From positions 1 through 64,000 of the forward strand of contig CAMEBF010000010.1 in NCBI GenBank assembly GCA_945912145.1: a stretch of DNA of 64,000 nucleotides, read 5' to 3'. Position 1 is the first letter of the stretch; the number at the start of each line of letters is the position of its first letter. The position numbers and the translations under genes are program-made. This document shows positions 1 to 6,452 of this stretch, piece by piece. This stretch comes from an uncultured Clostridia bacterium (lineage in GTDB: Bacteria > Bacillota > Clostridia > Oscillospirales > Acutalibacteraceae). The notes beneath the pieces were generated by a model. That model saw nothing but the letters and a program-made list of their open reading frames with translations, did no database searches and was not told the origin of the DNA.

Positions 1-56
1 TATCTACACCATATGAGGGGGCTTTTGTACTGTCCGCACAATTTGGGGCAGTTCAT

Positions 57-707
57 TCAGCGTCCGGCTCTTTCTTTTTGCGGAATTATCTGCGGCTCCT
101 CGAGCAGCGTCGTGTGATTCAGGAGGAACAGCAGCAGGAAAGTAGAAAAAATCGGAATCAGCTCCATCACGCCGTTTTTGCCGTCCATCATGCCGTACAG
201 GACAAACGAACGGACGACGTACAGCGCGTCCAGCAGATACACCGGCAGAAAAATCAGCACGGCGGCGAGACAACGGCGGTTGCCGTTCCGGATCATTTTG
301 AAAAGGGGAATCAGGAGCAATAGGGGATTGCCGACGATGAACAGCAGAGCGAAAATCCAATGCAGCTCGGTAAGTCCCGGTATGTACTCTTCTGCCATGG
401 TGAACGAAGCACCGATCATGGCAAGATTTACCGTGACCGTCAGCGCAGTCAGCGTCCGGCTGTGAAGTCCCACGCTCTCAAAAAGGCGGAACAGATTGCA
501 GGCAGTCGCGAAACTCATCGCGAAGCTCGTCAGGAAAAACAGCCCCGGATACTGTGTCCCGATGCGGCTGATGGTATATTCCGCAGGATTCTGAATAAAG
601 GCGTAGACGAACAGCATACCACAGGCGGTCATCAGGAACGCAAGCGACAGCCTGTCACCGGTCAGCGACTTTTTGAGAATACCCCGTCTGTTTTTTTCTT
701 GTTTCAT
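57..707 (-). CDS. multi-pass membrane protein, family not recognised
   Basis: A 216-residue integral membrane protein. Six hydrophobic stretches are visible at about residues 22-42, 55-75, 84-104, 114-136, 147-168 and 183-200. The N-terminus is basic (KQEKNRRG), suggesting it faces the cytoplasm, and the C-terminal tail is charged. No catalytic motif is visible. Size and layout recall small DUF998-type proteins, but this is only a resemblance. The ATG at 707 is preceded by GGGAGAG, and a TATAAT-like -10 lies at 740-735. It is transcribed away from the gene at 861. Its downstream partner, if any, is outside the window. Confidence 0.75.
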   Translation of the reverse strand: MKQEKNRRGILKKSLTGDRLSLAFLMTACGMLFVYAFIQNPAEYTISRIGTQYPGLFFLTSFAMSFATACNLFRLFESVGLHSRTLTALTVTVNLAMIGASFTMAEEYIPGLTELHWIFALLFIVGNPLLLLIPLFKMIRNGNRRCLAAVLIFLPVYLLDALYVVRSFVLYGMMDGKNGVMELIPIFSTFLLLFLLNHTTLLEEPQIIPQKERAGR

Positions 708-815
708 GATGTTCTCTCCCTCGATTTTTCTTTTATTATAAAGTCCCGCCGAGGGAGAAGTAAAGGCAAAATGTTTTCCAGTCGCGTCGCCGGGAGAAAA
801 CAGCGCAAAATAGCG

Positions 816-844
816 TTGATTCTCCTTTTTTGATATGGTATACT
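816..844 (+). promoter_or_regulatory. promoter of the 861 gene
   Basis: TTGATT (816-821), 17-bp spacer, TATACT (839-844). The expected start of transcription is near 851, leaving only about ten bases before the ATG at 861. Confidence 0.65.
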
Positions 845-860
845 GTTTGCGGTGATAAAA

Positions 861-1877
861 ATGCTTTTACGGAATTTACAGGAATGCCTGAACGGCGTGG
901 ACGAGATTGCCGTGATCGGCAGAGAGGTGACGGTCGACGGCGTGCTGTGTCATGTTGTGGGGCTGATTCGTCGGGGAACGGTGGCGAGCCTGCTGCTCAT
1001 AACGTACGACGAAGCGTATCGCGAACTGCTCGAAAATGCGGAAATCGAAGAACTGACTTCGCCGCGTGAACGCGAAACATACAGGACGCAGTACCGTCAG
1101 GATATCGCGTATACCAAAAACGACCTTTTTGATTCCATTGAAACGGTTGCCGTCGGTGATCGTATTTTTACGGTGGCAATGAGCGAAACAACCGTTCTGG
1201 ACAATGTCGAGGACATCATGCTCTTATGCGAATTTTTGAAAAAGGGTTGGCTTCCGCAGTCCGTCGGAGAAATCGACAGTGAGAATCTCTACCTGACGAC
1301 CATTGAACTGATGGAGGAGACGGACTCGCTTGTAGGGCTCGGCGGTAGCGTAACATTCACGACAAGGCAGAGAGCCGAACGCTTTTTGGTCGAGAAAAAA
1401 GTCCGCCTAACTGTGGGGCAAGGACGGAATCGGGCATTGAAAATCTGCGACCCGAAGACCGGCGAAGCCTACGACGCCTATATTCAGAGTGTCGGCCTGC
1501 TCGATCTTTACGCGGAGATGGAAAAAATCTACAGCGATCCCGCTTTTCTGCAAAATGTGTCCGCCGAGGAGCTTGCTGTGATAAAAGCGGATTCCGGGCG
1601 GCAGTTTCCCGCAGGAACATTTTATCCCGTGATCGAGTATGAGTGCGCGCTCTCGCTGAATTTTGAATTGACAAAACACCTGAATGCCTTCCCCGATTAT
1701 AGAGGCGACGGCGCGACGGGCATCATTTTATCGAAGCCCGAGCAGGAGACGGGACGCCACGGCATGAAATTGCGAAGCGACGTCGTGCAAATCGCAGTGC
1801 CGTCCGACACCGAAACACTTGACGCGGAGATTTTCAGCGCCTATCGTCTGCTGTCCGAACAGACCTTTACGATATAA
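861..1877 (+). CDS. hypothetical protein, 338 aa
   Basis: Soluble 338-residue protein that I do not recognise. It has no signal peptide, membrane segment or obvious cofactor motif. It is acidic and reads as a mixed alpha/beta protein, with a helix-rich middle (around ILLCEFLKKGW and LLDLYAEMEKIY). I prefer ATG 861, which has GGTGA five bases upstream. An in-frame GTG at 852 would lie almost exactly on the predicted transcription start. No terminator is obvious after the stop. The next gene in the same direction is the broken XRE regulator at 1953, which has its own promoter. Confidence 0.75.
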   Translation: MLLRNLQECLNGVDEIAVIGREVTVDGVLCHVVGLIRRGTVASLLLITYDEAYRELLENAEIEELTSPRERETYRTQYRQDIAYTKNDLFDSIETVAVGDRIFTVAMSETTVLDNVEDIMLLCEFLKKGWLPQSVGEIDSENLYLTTIELMEETDSLVGLGGSVTFTTRQRAERFLVEKKVRLTVGQGRNRALKICDPKTGEAYDAYIQSVGLLDLYAEMEKIYSDPAFLQNVSAEELAVIKADSGRQFPAGTFYPVIEYECALSLNFELTKHLNAFPDYRGDGATGIILSKPEQETGRHGMKLRSDVVQIAVPSDTETLDAEIFSAYRLLSEQTFTI

Positions 1878-1905
1878 TTTTCCGCAAAACTCTACGGAGC
1901 GTTTC

Positions 1906-1934
1906 TTGCTTTTCTTGTTATCCTGCGTTATCAT
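1906..1934 (+). promoter_or_regulatory. promoter of the truncated XRE gene
   Basis: TTGCTT (1906-1911), 17-bp spacer, TATCAT (1929-1934). A GAGGTGATCC ribosome binding site follows before ATG 1953, so the 5' end of the broken gene still looks functional. Confidence 0.5.
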
Positions 1935-1952
1935 ACAAACGAGGTGATCCGA

Positions 1953-2102
1953 ATGGATTGTACGGAAATCGGAAATATGATCCGGCATTTGCGCCGGGAA
2001 AAGGGCTTGACGCAGGTGGCACTCGCCGACAAAATCGGCGTCAGCGACAAGGCCGTTTCCAAATGGGAACGTGGGAAACAAGATGACAGACGCAATGCGT
2101 AG
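1953..2102 (+). pseudogene. truncated XRE-family HTH regulator (49 codons)
   Basis: The 49-codon frame starts MDCTEIGNMI and carries the complete helix-turn-helix core (LTQVALADKIGVSDKAVSKW), a type typical of Firmicutes XRE/Cro regulators. Such proteins normally continue with a GxSxPD loop, further helices and a C-terminal domain. Here the match stops after WERGKQ; only a few unrelated codons (DDRRNA) precede a TAG, and no continuation follows. Promoter, strong ribosome binding site and HTH are intact, so a deletion or rearrangement removed the 3' part. It could still make a bare DNA-binding peptide, but a gene remnant is more likely. Confidence 0.65.
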
Positions 2103-2140
2103 CGTTTTCGTCAAGGCGCATCGGAGTCAGATAACAGCAA

Positions 2141-2167
2141 AACAGCCGAGAAGCCCCGGCTGTTTTT
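2141..2167. terminator. terminator between truncated XRE gene and XRE gene
   Basis: AACAGCC (2141-2147) pairs with GGCTGTT (2158-2164), followed by TTT on the plus strand. It can serve the plus-strand remnant and, less well, the minus-strand gene ending at 2171. Confidence 0.6.
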
Positions 2168-2170
2168 TGT

Positions 2171-2392
2171 TTATAGGTTTCGCTCCTTGTTTTCAGTCAG
2201 ATCGAGCAGGTAATCCGTCGAAACGCCGTAAAATTCCGCAAGCTTAATTAAGATTTCCGTCGGAATATCGCGCTGTCCCAATTCGTAATTGCTGTAGACC
2301 TGTTGTGAGCAGTTCAGGTATTTTGCAACTGCGCTTTGGGTAATATCGTTGTCCTCCCGTAAATCCCGGATATGTTTGTAGATTTTGATCAC
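2171..2392 (-). CDS. XRE-family transcriptional regulator, 73 aa
   Basis: Small single-domain HTH_3 protein, 73 residues. The HTH lies at about residues 8-62 (ITQSAVAKYLNCSQQVYSNY as recognition region, then the typical IPTEILIKLAEFYGVSTDYLL tail, here split by function only). The start is a GTG at 2392 with no Shine-Dalgarno sequence. A TATACT -10 box at 2405-2400 puts the transcription start at about this GTG, so the mRNA is probably leaderless. It is divergent from the zinc-ribbon membrane gene at 2514. Two matching 17-bp palindromic sites lie between them, and this protein is the obvious candidate to bind them and repress both genes. Confidence 0.88.
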   Translation of the reverse strand: MIKIYKHIRDLREDNDITQSAVAKYLNCSQQVYSNYELGQRDIPTEILIKLAEFYGVSTDYLLDLTENKERNL

Positions 2393-2408
2393 CGGGATTA
2401 GTATATGT

Positions 2409-2450
2409 TACTGCAAAATGCGGTATTGACTTTTACCGCAAATTGCAGTA
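2409..2450. promoter_or_regulatory. paired 17-bp operators for the XRE regulator
   Basis: Site 1 is TACTGCA-N3-TGCGGTA (2409-2425) and site 2 is TACCGCA-N3-TGCAGTA (2434-2450). Each is a near-perfect palindrome, and the two share the form TACyGCA-N3-TGCrGTA with centres 25 bp apart. Site 1 lies just upstream of the -10 of the minus-strand XRE gene. Site 2 lies inside the spacer and -10 of the plus-strand promoter. Binding by the XRE protein is inferred from position. Confidence 0.65.
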
Positions 2451-2454
2451 GAAT
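2426..2454 (+). promoter_or_regulatory. promoter of zinc-ribbon membrane protein gene
   Basis: TTGACT (2426-2431), 17-bp spacer, TAGAAT (2449-2454). The spacer is almost entirely operator site 2. Confidence 0.65.
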
Positions 2455-2513
2455 GTGAAATGTAATATTTTCCGTACGATCCTGCGGAAAAAATAAAAAA
2501 AATGGAGGGTACA

Positions 2514-3197
2514 ATGATGAATTGTCCGAATTGCAACAAAGAGATTCCCGAGGGAAAAAGCTTTTGTCCCGAATGCGGCGCGCCGTTGAACCCGGCACAG
2601 GGGATGACACCCGGGATGATGACTGCGATGCAGCCCGTAAAGCAGAAGAAGCCCGTCACAAAAAAATGGTGGTTCTGGGTGATTATTGCTTTGGTCGTGA
2701 TCGTGATTATCGGTTCGGCTGCGAGCGGTGGGGAAGAAGAAAAAGCTCCGGCTGCGGCGGAGATCTCTTCGACAACAGCAGCATCGACGACTGAAAAGGA
2801 AACGACAACACAAAAAGTCACAACGACGGAAGCACCGACTTTATCCGAGGGCGAGTATAAAGCTTCCTGTGAAAAGATTGCCTATAAAGATATAGCGCGC
2901 CAGCCGGATCTTTATGAGGGAAAGAATGTCGTATTCACCGGTGAAGTGATTCAGGTACAGGAAAGCAGCTGGTCGAATGAAACGATCTATCGGATCAATG
3001 TAACCAGAGGAGAATATGATATTTGGGAAGATACCGTTTATGTGACCTATAAACTGCCTGAGGGCGCGCCCCATATTCTGGAGGACGATATTGTGACCTT
3101 TTACGGCGTTTGTGAGGGAACCTATACATATACTTCCGTTTTGGGCAGCAACATTACGATTCCCAGTGTTGACGCACGCTATATTGATATTCAATGA
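2514..3197 (+). CDS. zinc-ribbon, single-pass membrane protein with extracellular OB-fold-like domain
   Basis: About 227 residues. An N-terminal zinc ribbon (MNCPNCNKEIP, then FCPECGAPL) is followed by a Gly/Met/Pro-rich stretch, one membrane segment (WWFWVIIALVVIVIIGSAA, about residues 50-68), a Thr/Glu-rich linker and a C-terminal domain of about 110 residues. That domain's pattern (YEGKNVVFTGEVIQV ... DDIVTFYGVCEGTYTY) resembles OB-fold tRNA_anti-like domains common in Firmicutes surface proteins. GGAGGG at 2504-2509 serves ATG 2514 or ATG 2517; the in-frame ATG at 2502 overlaps that site and is unlikely. Divergent from, and probably controlled by, the XRE gene at 2392. Confidence 0.82.
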   Translation: MMNCPNCNKEIPEGKSFCPECGAPLNPAQGMTPGMMTAMQPVKQKKPVTKKWWFWVIIALVVIVIIGSAASGGEEEKAPAAAEISSTTAASTTEKETTTQKVTTTEAPTLSEGEYKASCEKIAYKDIARQPDLYEGKNVVFTGEVIQVQESSWSNETIYRINVTRGEYDIWEDTVYVTYKLPEGAPHILEDDIVTFYGVCEGTYTYTSVLGSNITIPSVDARYIDIQ

Positions 3198-3206
3198 TAT
3201 GAAAAA

Positions 3207-3239
3207 GAGGGCGGATAAAAAAACCGTCCTCATTTTTTA
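3207..3239 (+). terminator. terminator of zinc-ribbon gene
   Basis: GAGGGCGG pairs with CCGTCCTC across a short A-rich loop and is followed by ATTTTTTAT. Confidence 0.7.
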
Positions 3240-3268
3240 TCGAAGCTTTTCAGATCGAAAGAATCGAT

Positions 3269-4666
3269 TTATGACGCTTGGCTGTCCAACGCTTTGACCC
3301 GTTTTCGGTAGAGCGTGAGTGTCAGGCAAATTGCCGTCAGACAGGCGGTGAGCTCACCGATCGGAAAGGCTGCCCAGACCAGCGTGTCCGCATGCGCCGT
3401 ATGCGCAAAGGCGTACGCCAGCGGCAGCGGGACAAGAAGCATTCGGACGGTGGAGATGATCAGCGAGTAAACGCCGTTGCCGAGTGCCTGACAAACGCCC
3501 TGCAGCAGAATACAGCCGCCGGCGCAAAGAAAACCGAGAGAGATGATCCGCAGACTCATCACGCACAGTCTCGCGGATTCGTCGGTGACAGAAAACACTT
3601 TGACAATCGTCCCGGCACCTGTCTGGAACAGAATGAGCCCTATGAGCATCAGGATTGTAATATCAATCAGTCCCCAACGGATCGTCTGCGCGATGCGTTC
3701 CTTGCTTTTCGCGCCGTAATTGAAAGAGATGATCGGGATCGATGCGTTATTCAGCCCGAACGCCGGCATAAAGATGAAGCTTTGCAATTTGGCGTACAGA
3801 CCGTAAGCCGTCACGGCGGAGACGGAGATTGTCCCTAAAATCAGGTTCATGACATAGGACATTACCGGAACGAAAAGCTGCATGATGATTGCCGGCAAAC
3901 CGACGGTATAGATGCCTTTCAGCGTCGTCTTATCCGGCTTGCAGCAGGAAAGCGTGAGTGTAAATGCGTTGTTTGTTCGGGCGAAAATGATCGCGAGAAC
4001 GATCAGCGAGACAATCTGACCGATGACCGTCGCCCAAGCCGCGCCGGCTATGCCTAATGCGGGAACGCCGAGCAGACCGTAGATCATAATCGGGTCGAGA
4101 ATGATATTCGTCAGCGCGCCGACGATCTGCCCGATCATGGTGGCGATCGTATTGCCCGTACCCATGACGATCTTTTCGAGCATCATAAAGCCAAGCGCAC
4201 CCGGTGAGACGATTGTTACAATTCGCAGATAGCGGATCGCCATATCGGCAATAATGGGATCATTCGTCTGACTGTGAATAAAGACCTTTGCGCCGAAAAT
4301 GCCGAAGAGCATCATGATGAGATAGTACACAGCACCGAGTATCAGCGCGTTGCCGGCGACCTTTGCGGCTGCCTTCCGATCGCCCTTGCCTAAGTTCCGG
4401 GAGAGCAGCGCGTTCACACCGACGCCGGTTCCGACGCCAAGCGCGACGATCACGAGCTGAATAGGAAACGCCAGCGTCAGCGCGTTGATCGCTTTGTCGC
4501 CCATATCGGCGATTGCGGAATCGGTAATGCGAGAGACAAAGAACGTATCGACAATGTTGTAGAACGCCTGTCCGAGCATCGAGAGCATCATGGGAAGCCC
4601 CATATTCAGCAGCAACTTCGGAATTGCCATAGCACTCATTTTGTTGTGTTTTTTGCTTATTTCCAT
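3269..4666 (-). CDS. MATE family efflux transporter
   Basis: 465-residue multidrug and toxin extrusion (MATE) antiporter with about twelve membrane segments in two repeated halves. The N-terminal half shows the typical PMMLSMLGQAFYNIVDTFFV and GVGTGVGVNALLSRNLG motifs (residues about 25-100), and the second half begins near residue 240. These proteins export drugs or metabolites in exchange for sodium ions or protons; the substrate cannot be read from sequence. The start ATG at 4666 has AAAGGAAT upstream. Divergent from the lipoprotein at 4838. Confidence 0.93.
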   Translation of the reverse strand: MEISKKHNKMSAMAIPKLLLNMGLPMMLSMLGQAFYNIVDTFFVSRITDSAIADMGDKAINALTLAFPIQLVIVALGVGTGVGVNALLSRNLGKGDRKAAAKVAGNALILGAVYYLIMMLFGIFGAKVFIHSQTNDPIIADMAIRYLRIVTIVSPGALGFMMLEKIVMGTGNTIATMIGQIVGALTNIILDPIMIYGLLGVPALGIAGAAWATVIGQIVSLIVLAIIFARTNNAFTLTLSCCKPDKTTLKGIYTVGLPAIIMQLFVPVMSYVMNLILGTISVSAVTAYGLYAKLQSFIFMPAFGLNNASIPIISFNYGAKSKERIAQTIRWGLIDITILMLIGLILFQTGAGTIVKVFSVTDESARLCVMSLRIISLGFLCAGGCILLQGVCQALGNGVYSLIISTVRMLLVPLPLAYAFAHTAHADTLVWAAFPIGELTACLTAICLTLTLYRKRVKALDSQAS

Positions 4667-4698
4667 AATGATTCCTTTCTCTTGTTTATCCTTCGCTT

Positions 4699-4727
4699 AT
4701 TATAAAACTGCAGAGAGAAAAATGCAA
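4699..4727 (-). promoter_or_regulatory. promoter of MATE gene
   Basis: On the minus strand TTGCAT (4727-4722), 17-bp spacer, TATAAT (4704-4699). Confidence 0.7.
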
Positions 4728-4787
4728 GAGAGAACCTTCATTTTCTGACGGATATGTGATTCTAAGGATTTTCCTTGTCGGATTGCC

Positions 4788-4816
4788 TTGAAAAAACAGA
4801 CGTTTCCTGTTATACT
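4788..4816 (+). promoter_or_regulatory. promoter of lipoprotein gene
   Basis: TTGAAA (4788-4793), 17-bp spacer, TATACT (4811-4816), about 20 bases before ATG 4838. Confidence 0.7.
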
Positions 4817-4837
4817 GAAAAAAGGGGGCGTTTTGGT

Positions 4838-5569
4838 ATGAAAAAATTTACAATGCTGCTGACGGTGTTTTGCTGTCTGCTTACGATAACCGGCTGCACG
4901 ACGAAGCAAAATCCACAGGAGCCGGATTCTGTTCCGGAAAAGCTGACGGAGGAGGAGACGCAGAAAGAAGAGCTTGTTCCGCTTCTGACAAGCGACGAAG
5001 AGAACGATCTGTATCTGTACGGCATCCGGCCGTCCGGCGTGATTCTGTATGCGAACGGACAGGGGCATTATTTCGACTGGGACTATTCCCTTGACGGCGA
5101 CGATGCGCCGAAGCTCTATACCGGCTCGTTCCGCTACGGTAGCGATGCCGATGTCGCCGTCGTCCTGCCCGATGATGAAAGCGAAACACTGCGGATTCTG
5201 TCCGGCGGAAGTTTTGATGCGGATTCCGTCTATCTCGTGGATAATACGACGCTCGACAGCTATGTTTCTTCCGCGGTGGACTATACCTATGAGAATGAAA
5301 CCGTCACGTTTACCTTTGAGGACAAGAGCTATTCGTTCGACATCAGCGAGAGCTTCGATAAACTCGTTTTCGACGGCGTGACCTACGGCGATTCCGTAGT
5401 CTACTCCTGCGAGGACGGCAAGCTGTATGCTGCGATGACCCCGACAGTCAGAAGCGGCGACGATGAGAACGATTACGGCACGGCGCAAATGGGCATCACG
5501 ATCCGCGCGCAGCTGCTCTTTGACGGCTACAATATTTCCCTGACGGATTTTTCGGTGAAAGGACTGTAA
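4838..5569 (+). CDS. lipoprotein, function unknown
   Basis: 243-residue exported lipoprotein. The signal peptide MKKFTMLLTVFCCLLTITGC ends in a lipobox with the modified cysteine at residue 20. A Glu/Pro-rich linker and an acidic, mostly beta-strand domain follow. No enzyme motif is seen. ATG 4838 is chosen because GGGGG lies nine bases upstream and the predicted transcription start leaves no room for earlier starts. The next gene begins two bases after the stop, so both probably form one transcript. Confidence 0.8.
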   Translation: MKKFTMLLTVFCCLLTITGCTTKQNPQEPDSVPEKLTEEETQKEELVPLLTSDEENDLYLYGIRPSGVILYANGQGHYFDWDYSLDGDDAPKLYTGSFRYGSDADVAVVLPDDESETLRILSGGSFDADSVYLVDNTTLDSYVSSAVDYTYENETVTFTFEDKSYSFDISESFDKLVFDGVTYGDSVVYSCEDGKLYAAMTPTVRSGDDENDYGTAQMGITIRAQLLFDGYNISLTDFSVKGL

Positions 5570-5571
5570 AA

Positions 5572-6099
5572 ATGCAAAATAAAAAAGCCGTGACGGCGGC
5601 GCTGATCGTTTCCGGCGCGCTGACGGTCGTGATCTGCGCGGTGATGAATTTCTGCCTGATCCCGCAAATCGAAGCCTCGACGCAGGGGATCCGCTGCTTT
5701 GATATGAACGCAACCGGCTATACATTCGAGCAGGCGCAGAAATTTCTGTCGCTGTTGTCCGAAGAAGGACGGGACGTCTATCTGCATAGCCAGTTGCCGC
5801 TTGATTTTGTCTATCCGGCGGCGTACGGCGTGTTTTTCGTTCTGCTGATCGCGTCGCTCTGCGGAAGGTTCAGCGTCGTGTGTTTTTTCCCGGTTCTGCT
5901 GGCTGTCTGCGATTACTGCGAGAATATCTGCACGATTCGGATGCTCCGGGCTGAAAGTCTTTCGGCGTCACTTGCATCGTTCGCAAGCTTCATGACGGTC
6001 TGCAAATCCGCGCTGATGTACGTGACATTCGCCGTGATCATTCTGCTGATCATCTTGAAAATCAGAAAAAAAGGTAAAACGCGTATCTCCGGTTCATAG
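5572..6099 (+). CDS. four-helix membrane protein, function unknown
   Basis: 175-residue membrane protein, not recognised. Hydrophobic segments lie at about residues 8-30, 80-98, 102-120 and 143-160. A roughly 50-residue loop between the first two has a YTFEQAQKFLSLLSEEGR region that would face outside. The C-terminus is basic (KIRKKGKTR), consistent with the cytoplasm. It follows the lipoprotein with a two-base gap, so the pair may form a small envelope complex; this is inferred from context only. Confidence 0.78.
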   Translation: MQNKKAVTAALIVSGALTVVICAVMNFCLIPQIEASTQGIRCFDMNATGYTFEQAQKFLSLLSEEGRDVYLHSQLPLDFVYPAAYGVFFVLLIASLCGRFSVVCFFPVLLAVCDYCENICTIRMLRAESLSASLASFASFMTVCKSALMYVTFAVIILLIILKIRKKGKTRISGS

Positions 6100-6112
6100 A
6101 ATCGGAAAACTA

Positions 6113-6141
6113 TTGGCAAGATTTATCAATTCTCTTATAAT
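6113..6141 (+). promoter_or_regulatory. promoter of the 29-codon ORF (toxin-like mRNA)
   Basis: TTGGCA (6113-6118), 17-bp spacer, perfect TATAAT (6136-6141). The predicted start, about 6147-6149, falls in the first bases of a long hairpin. Confidence 0.75.
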
Positions 6142-6143
6142 AT

Positions 6144-6179
6144 GACTGTTCCCGAATCTTGTCGGATTCAGGAACAGTC
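6144..6179 (+). promoter_or_regulatory. 5'-terminal stem-loop of the toxin-like mRNA
   Basis: GACTGTTCC (6144-6152) and GGAACAGTC (6171-6179) form a perfect 9-bp stem, with an inner GAATC/GATTC stem. It starts essentially at the 5' end of the transcript, as stabilising 5' helices do in type I toxin mRNAs. Confidence 0.65.
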
Positions 6180-6215
6180 AAGAGATTTCCCGAGAATAAG
6201 GCGGTTAGCGTATTT

Positions 6216-6229
6216 CCTCCGAGAGGAGG
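6216..6229 (+). promoter_or_regulatory. hairpin hiding the ribosome binding site
   Basis: CCTCC (6216-6220), GAGA tetraloop, GGAGG (6225-6229). The 3' arm is the Shine-Dalgarno sequence, eight bases from ATG 6238, so folding would block translation of the 29-codon ORF. Confidence 0.7.
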
Positions 6230-6237
6230 CGATACCT

Positions 6238-6327
6238 ATGATTTTGACACTTACATTTCATATTGGAAAACGAACTTATACGCTCCAATTTCGTGTGAAA
6301 AGCAACAACCGCCACTCGGCAAAGTGA
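6238..6327 (+). CDS. 29-aa peptide, candidate type I toxin
   Basis: A 29-codon ORF beginning MILTLTFHIGKRTYT and ending NNRHSAK. It is basic, with alternating hydrophobic/polar residues (LTLTFHI, YTLQFRV) suggesting an amphipathic beta-hairpin rather than a single membrane helix. It has an ideal GGAGG ribosome binding site eight bases upstream, locked in a hairpin, and its own consensus promoter. Its last codons overlap a hairpin that appears to end an antisense RNA. This layout matches Fst/par-like type I toxin-antitoxin loci, but the toxin role is inferred from architecture only. The upstream in-frame extension to 6142 is excluded because it would start before the transcription start. Confidence 0.6.
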   Translation: MILTLTFHIGKRTYTLQFRVKSNNRHSAK

Positions 6328-6386
6328 CGGTTGTTATTGTAAAACAACAACTATTAATCGCTAACCGCTTTATACGGTTACCTCTT
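6298..6386 (-). ncRNA. antisense RNA to the 29-codon ORF, candidate antitoxin
   Basis: A perfect consensus minus-strand promoter would start an RNA near 6386 that runs through 6298 and ends at the hairpin over the ORF stop, about 90 nt. The RNA overlaps the last eight codons. Its 5' part carries a TAACCG...CGGTTA stem-loop, and GCGGTTAGCG occurs in both transcripts: at 6201-6210 on the plus strand and in complement at 6360-6369. The loop element UAACCG can pair with CGGUUA in the toxin-like mRNA leader, and AGGUA with UACCU just before the ATG. Convergent antisense control is inferred. Confidence 0.55.
6304..6335. terminator. shared hairpin overlapping the ORF stop
   Basis: AACAACCG (6304-6311) pairs with CGGTTGTT (6328-6335), and CACT (6313-6316) with AGTG (6323-6326). 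On the minus strand it is followed by GCTTTT, a short U tract suited to the antisense RNA. The plus side lacks a clear U tract. Confidence 0.6.
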
Positions 6387-6392
6387 GGCTTT

Positions 6393-6421
6393 ATTATAAT
6401 ACAGAAAATCAGATTTGTCAA
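6393..6421 (-). promoter_or_regulatory. consensus promoter of the antisense RNA
   Basis: On the minus strand TTGACA (6421-6416), exactly 17 bp, TATAAT (6398-6393). Both hexamers are perfect, making it one of the strongest promoters in the window although no ORF follows it. Confidence 0.8.
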
Positions 6422-6452
6422 GTCACGGTACGAAAAAGTGCCGTGATGTTTT

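Noticed and set aside
1953-2392. Prophage remnant around the two XRE genes
   Set aside because: No integrase, structural or lysis genes nearby; small XRE regulators are common in Clostridia chromosomes.
6142-6327. 61-codon version of the small ORF at 6238
   Set aside because: Its start would lie at the promoter -10, before the transcription start; the real ribosome binding site serves ATG 6238.
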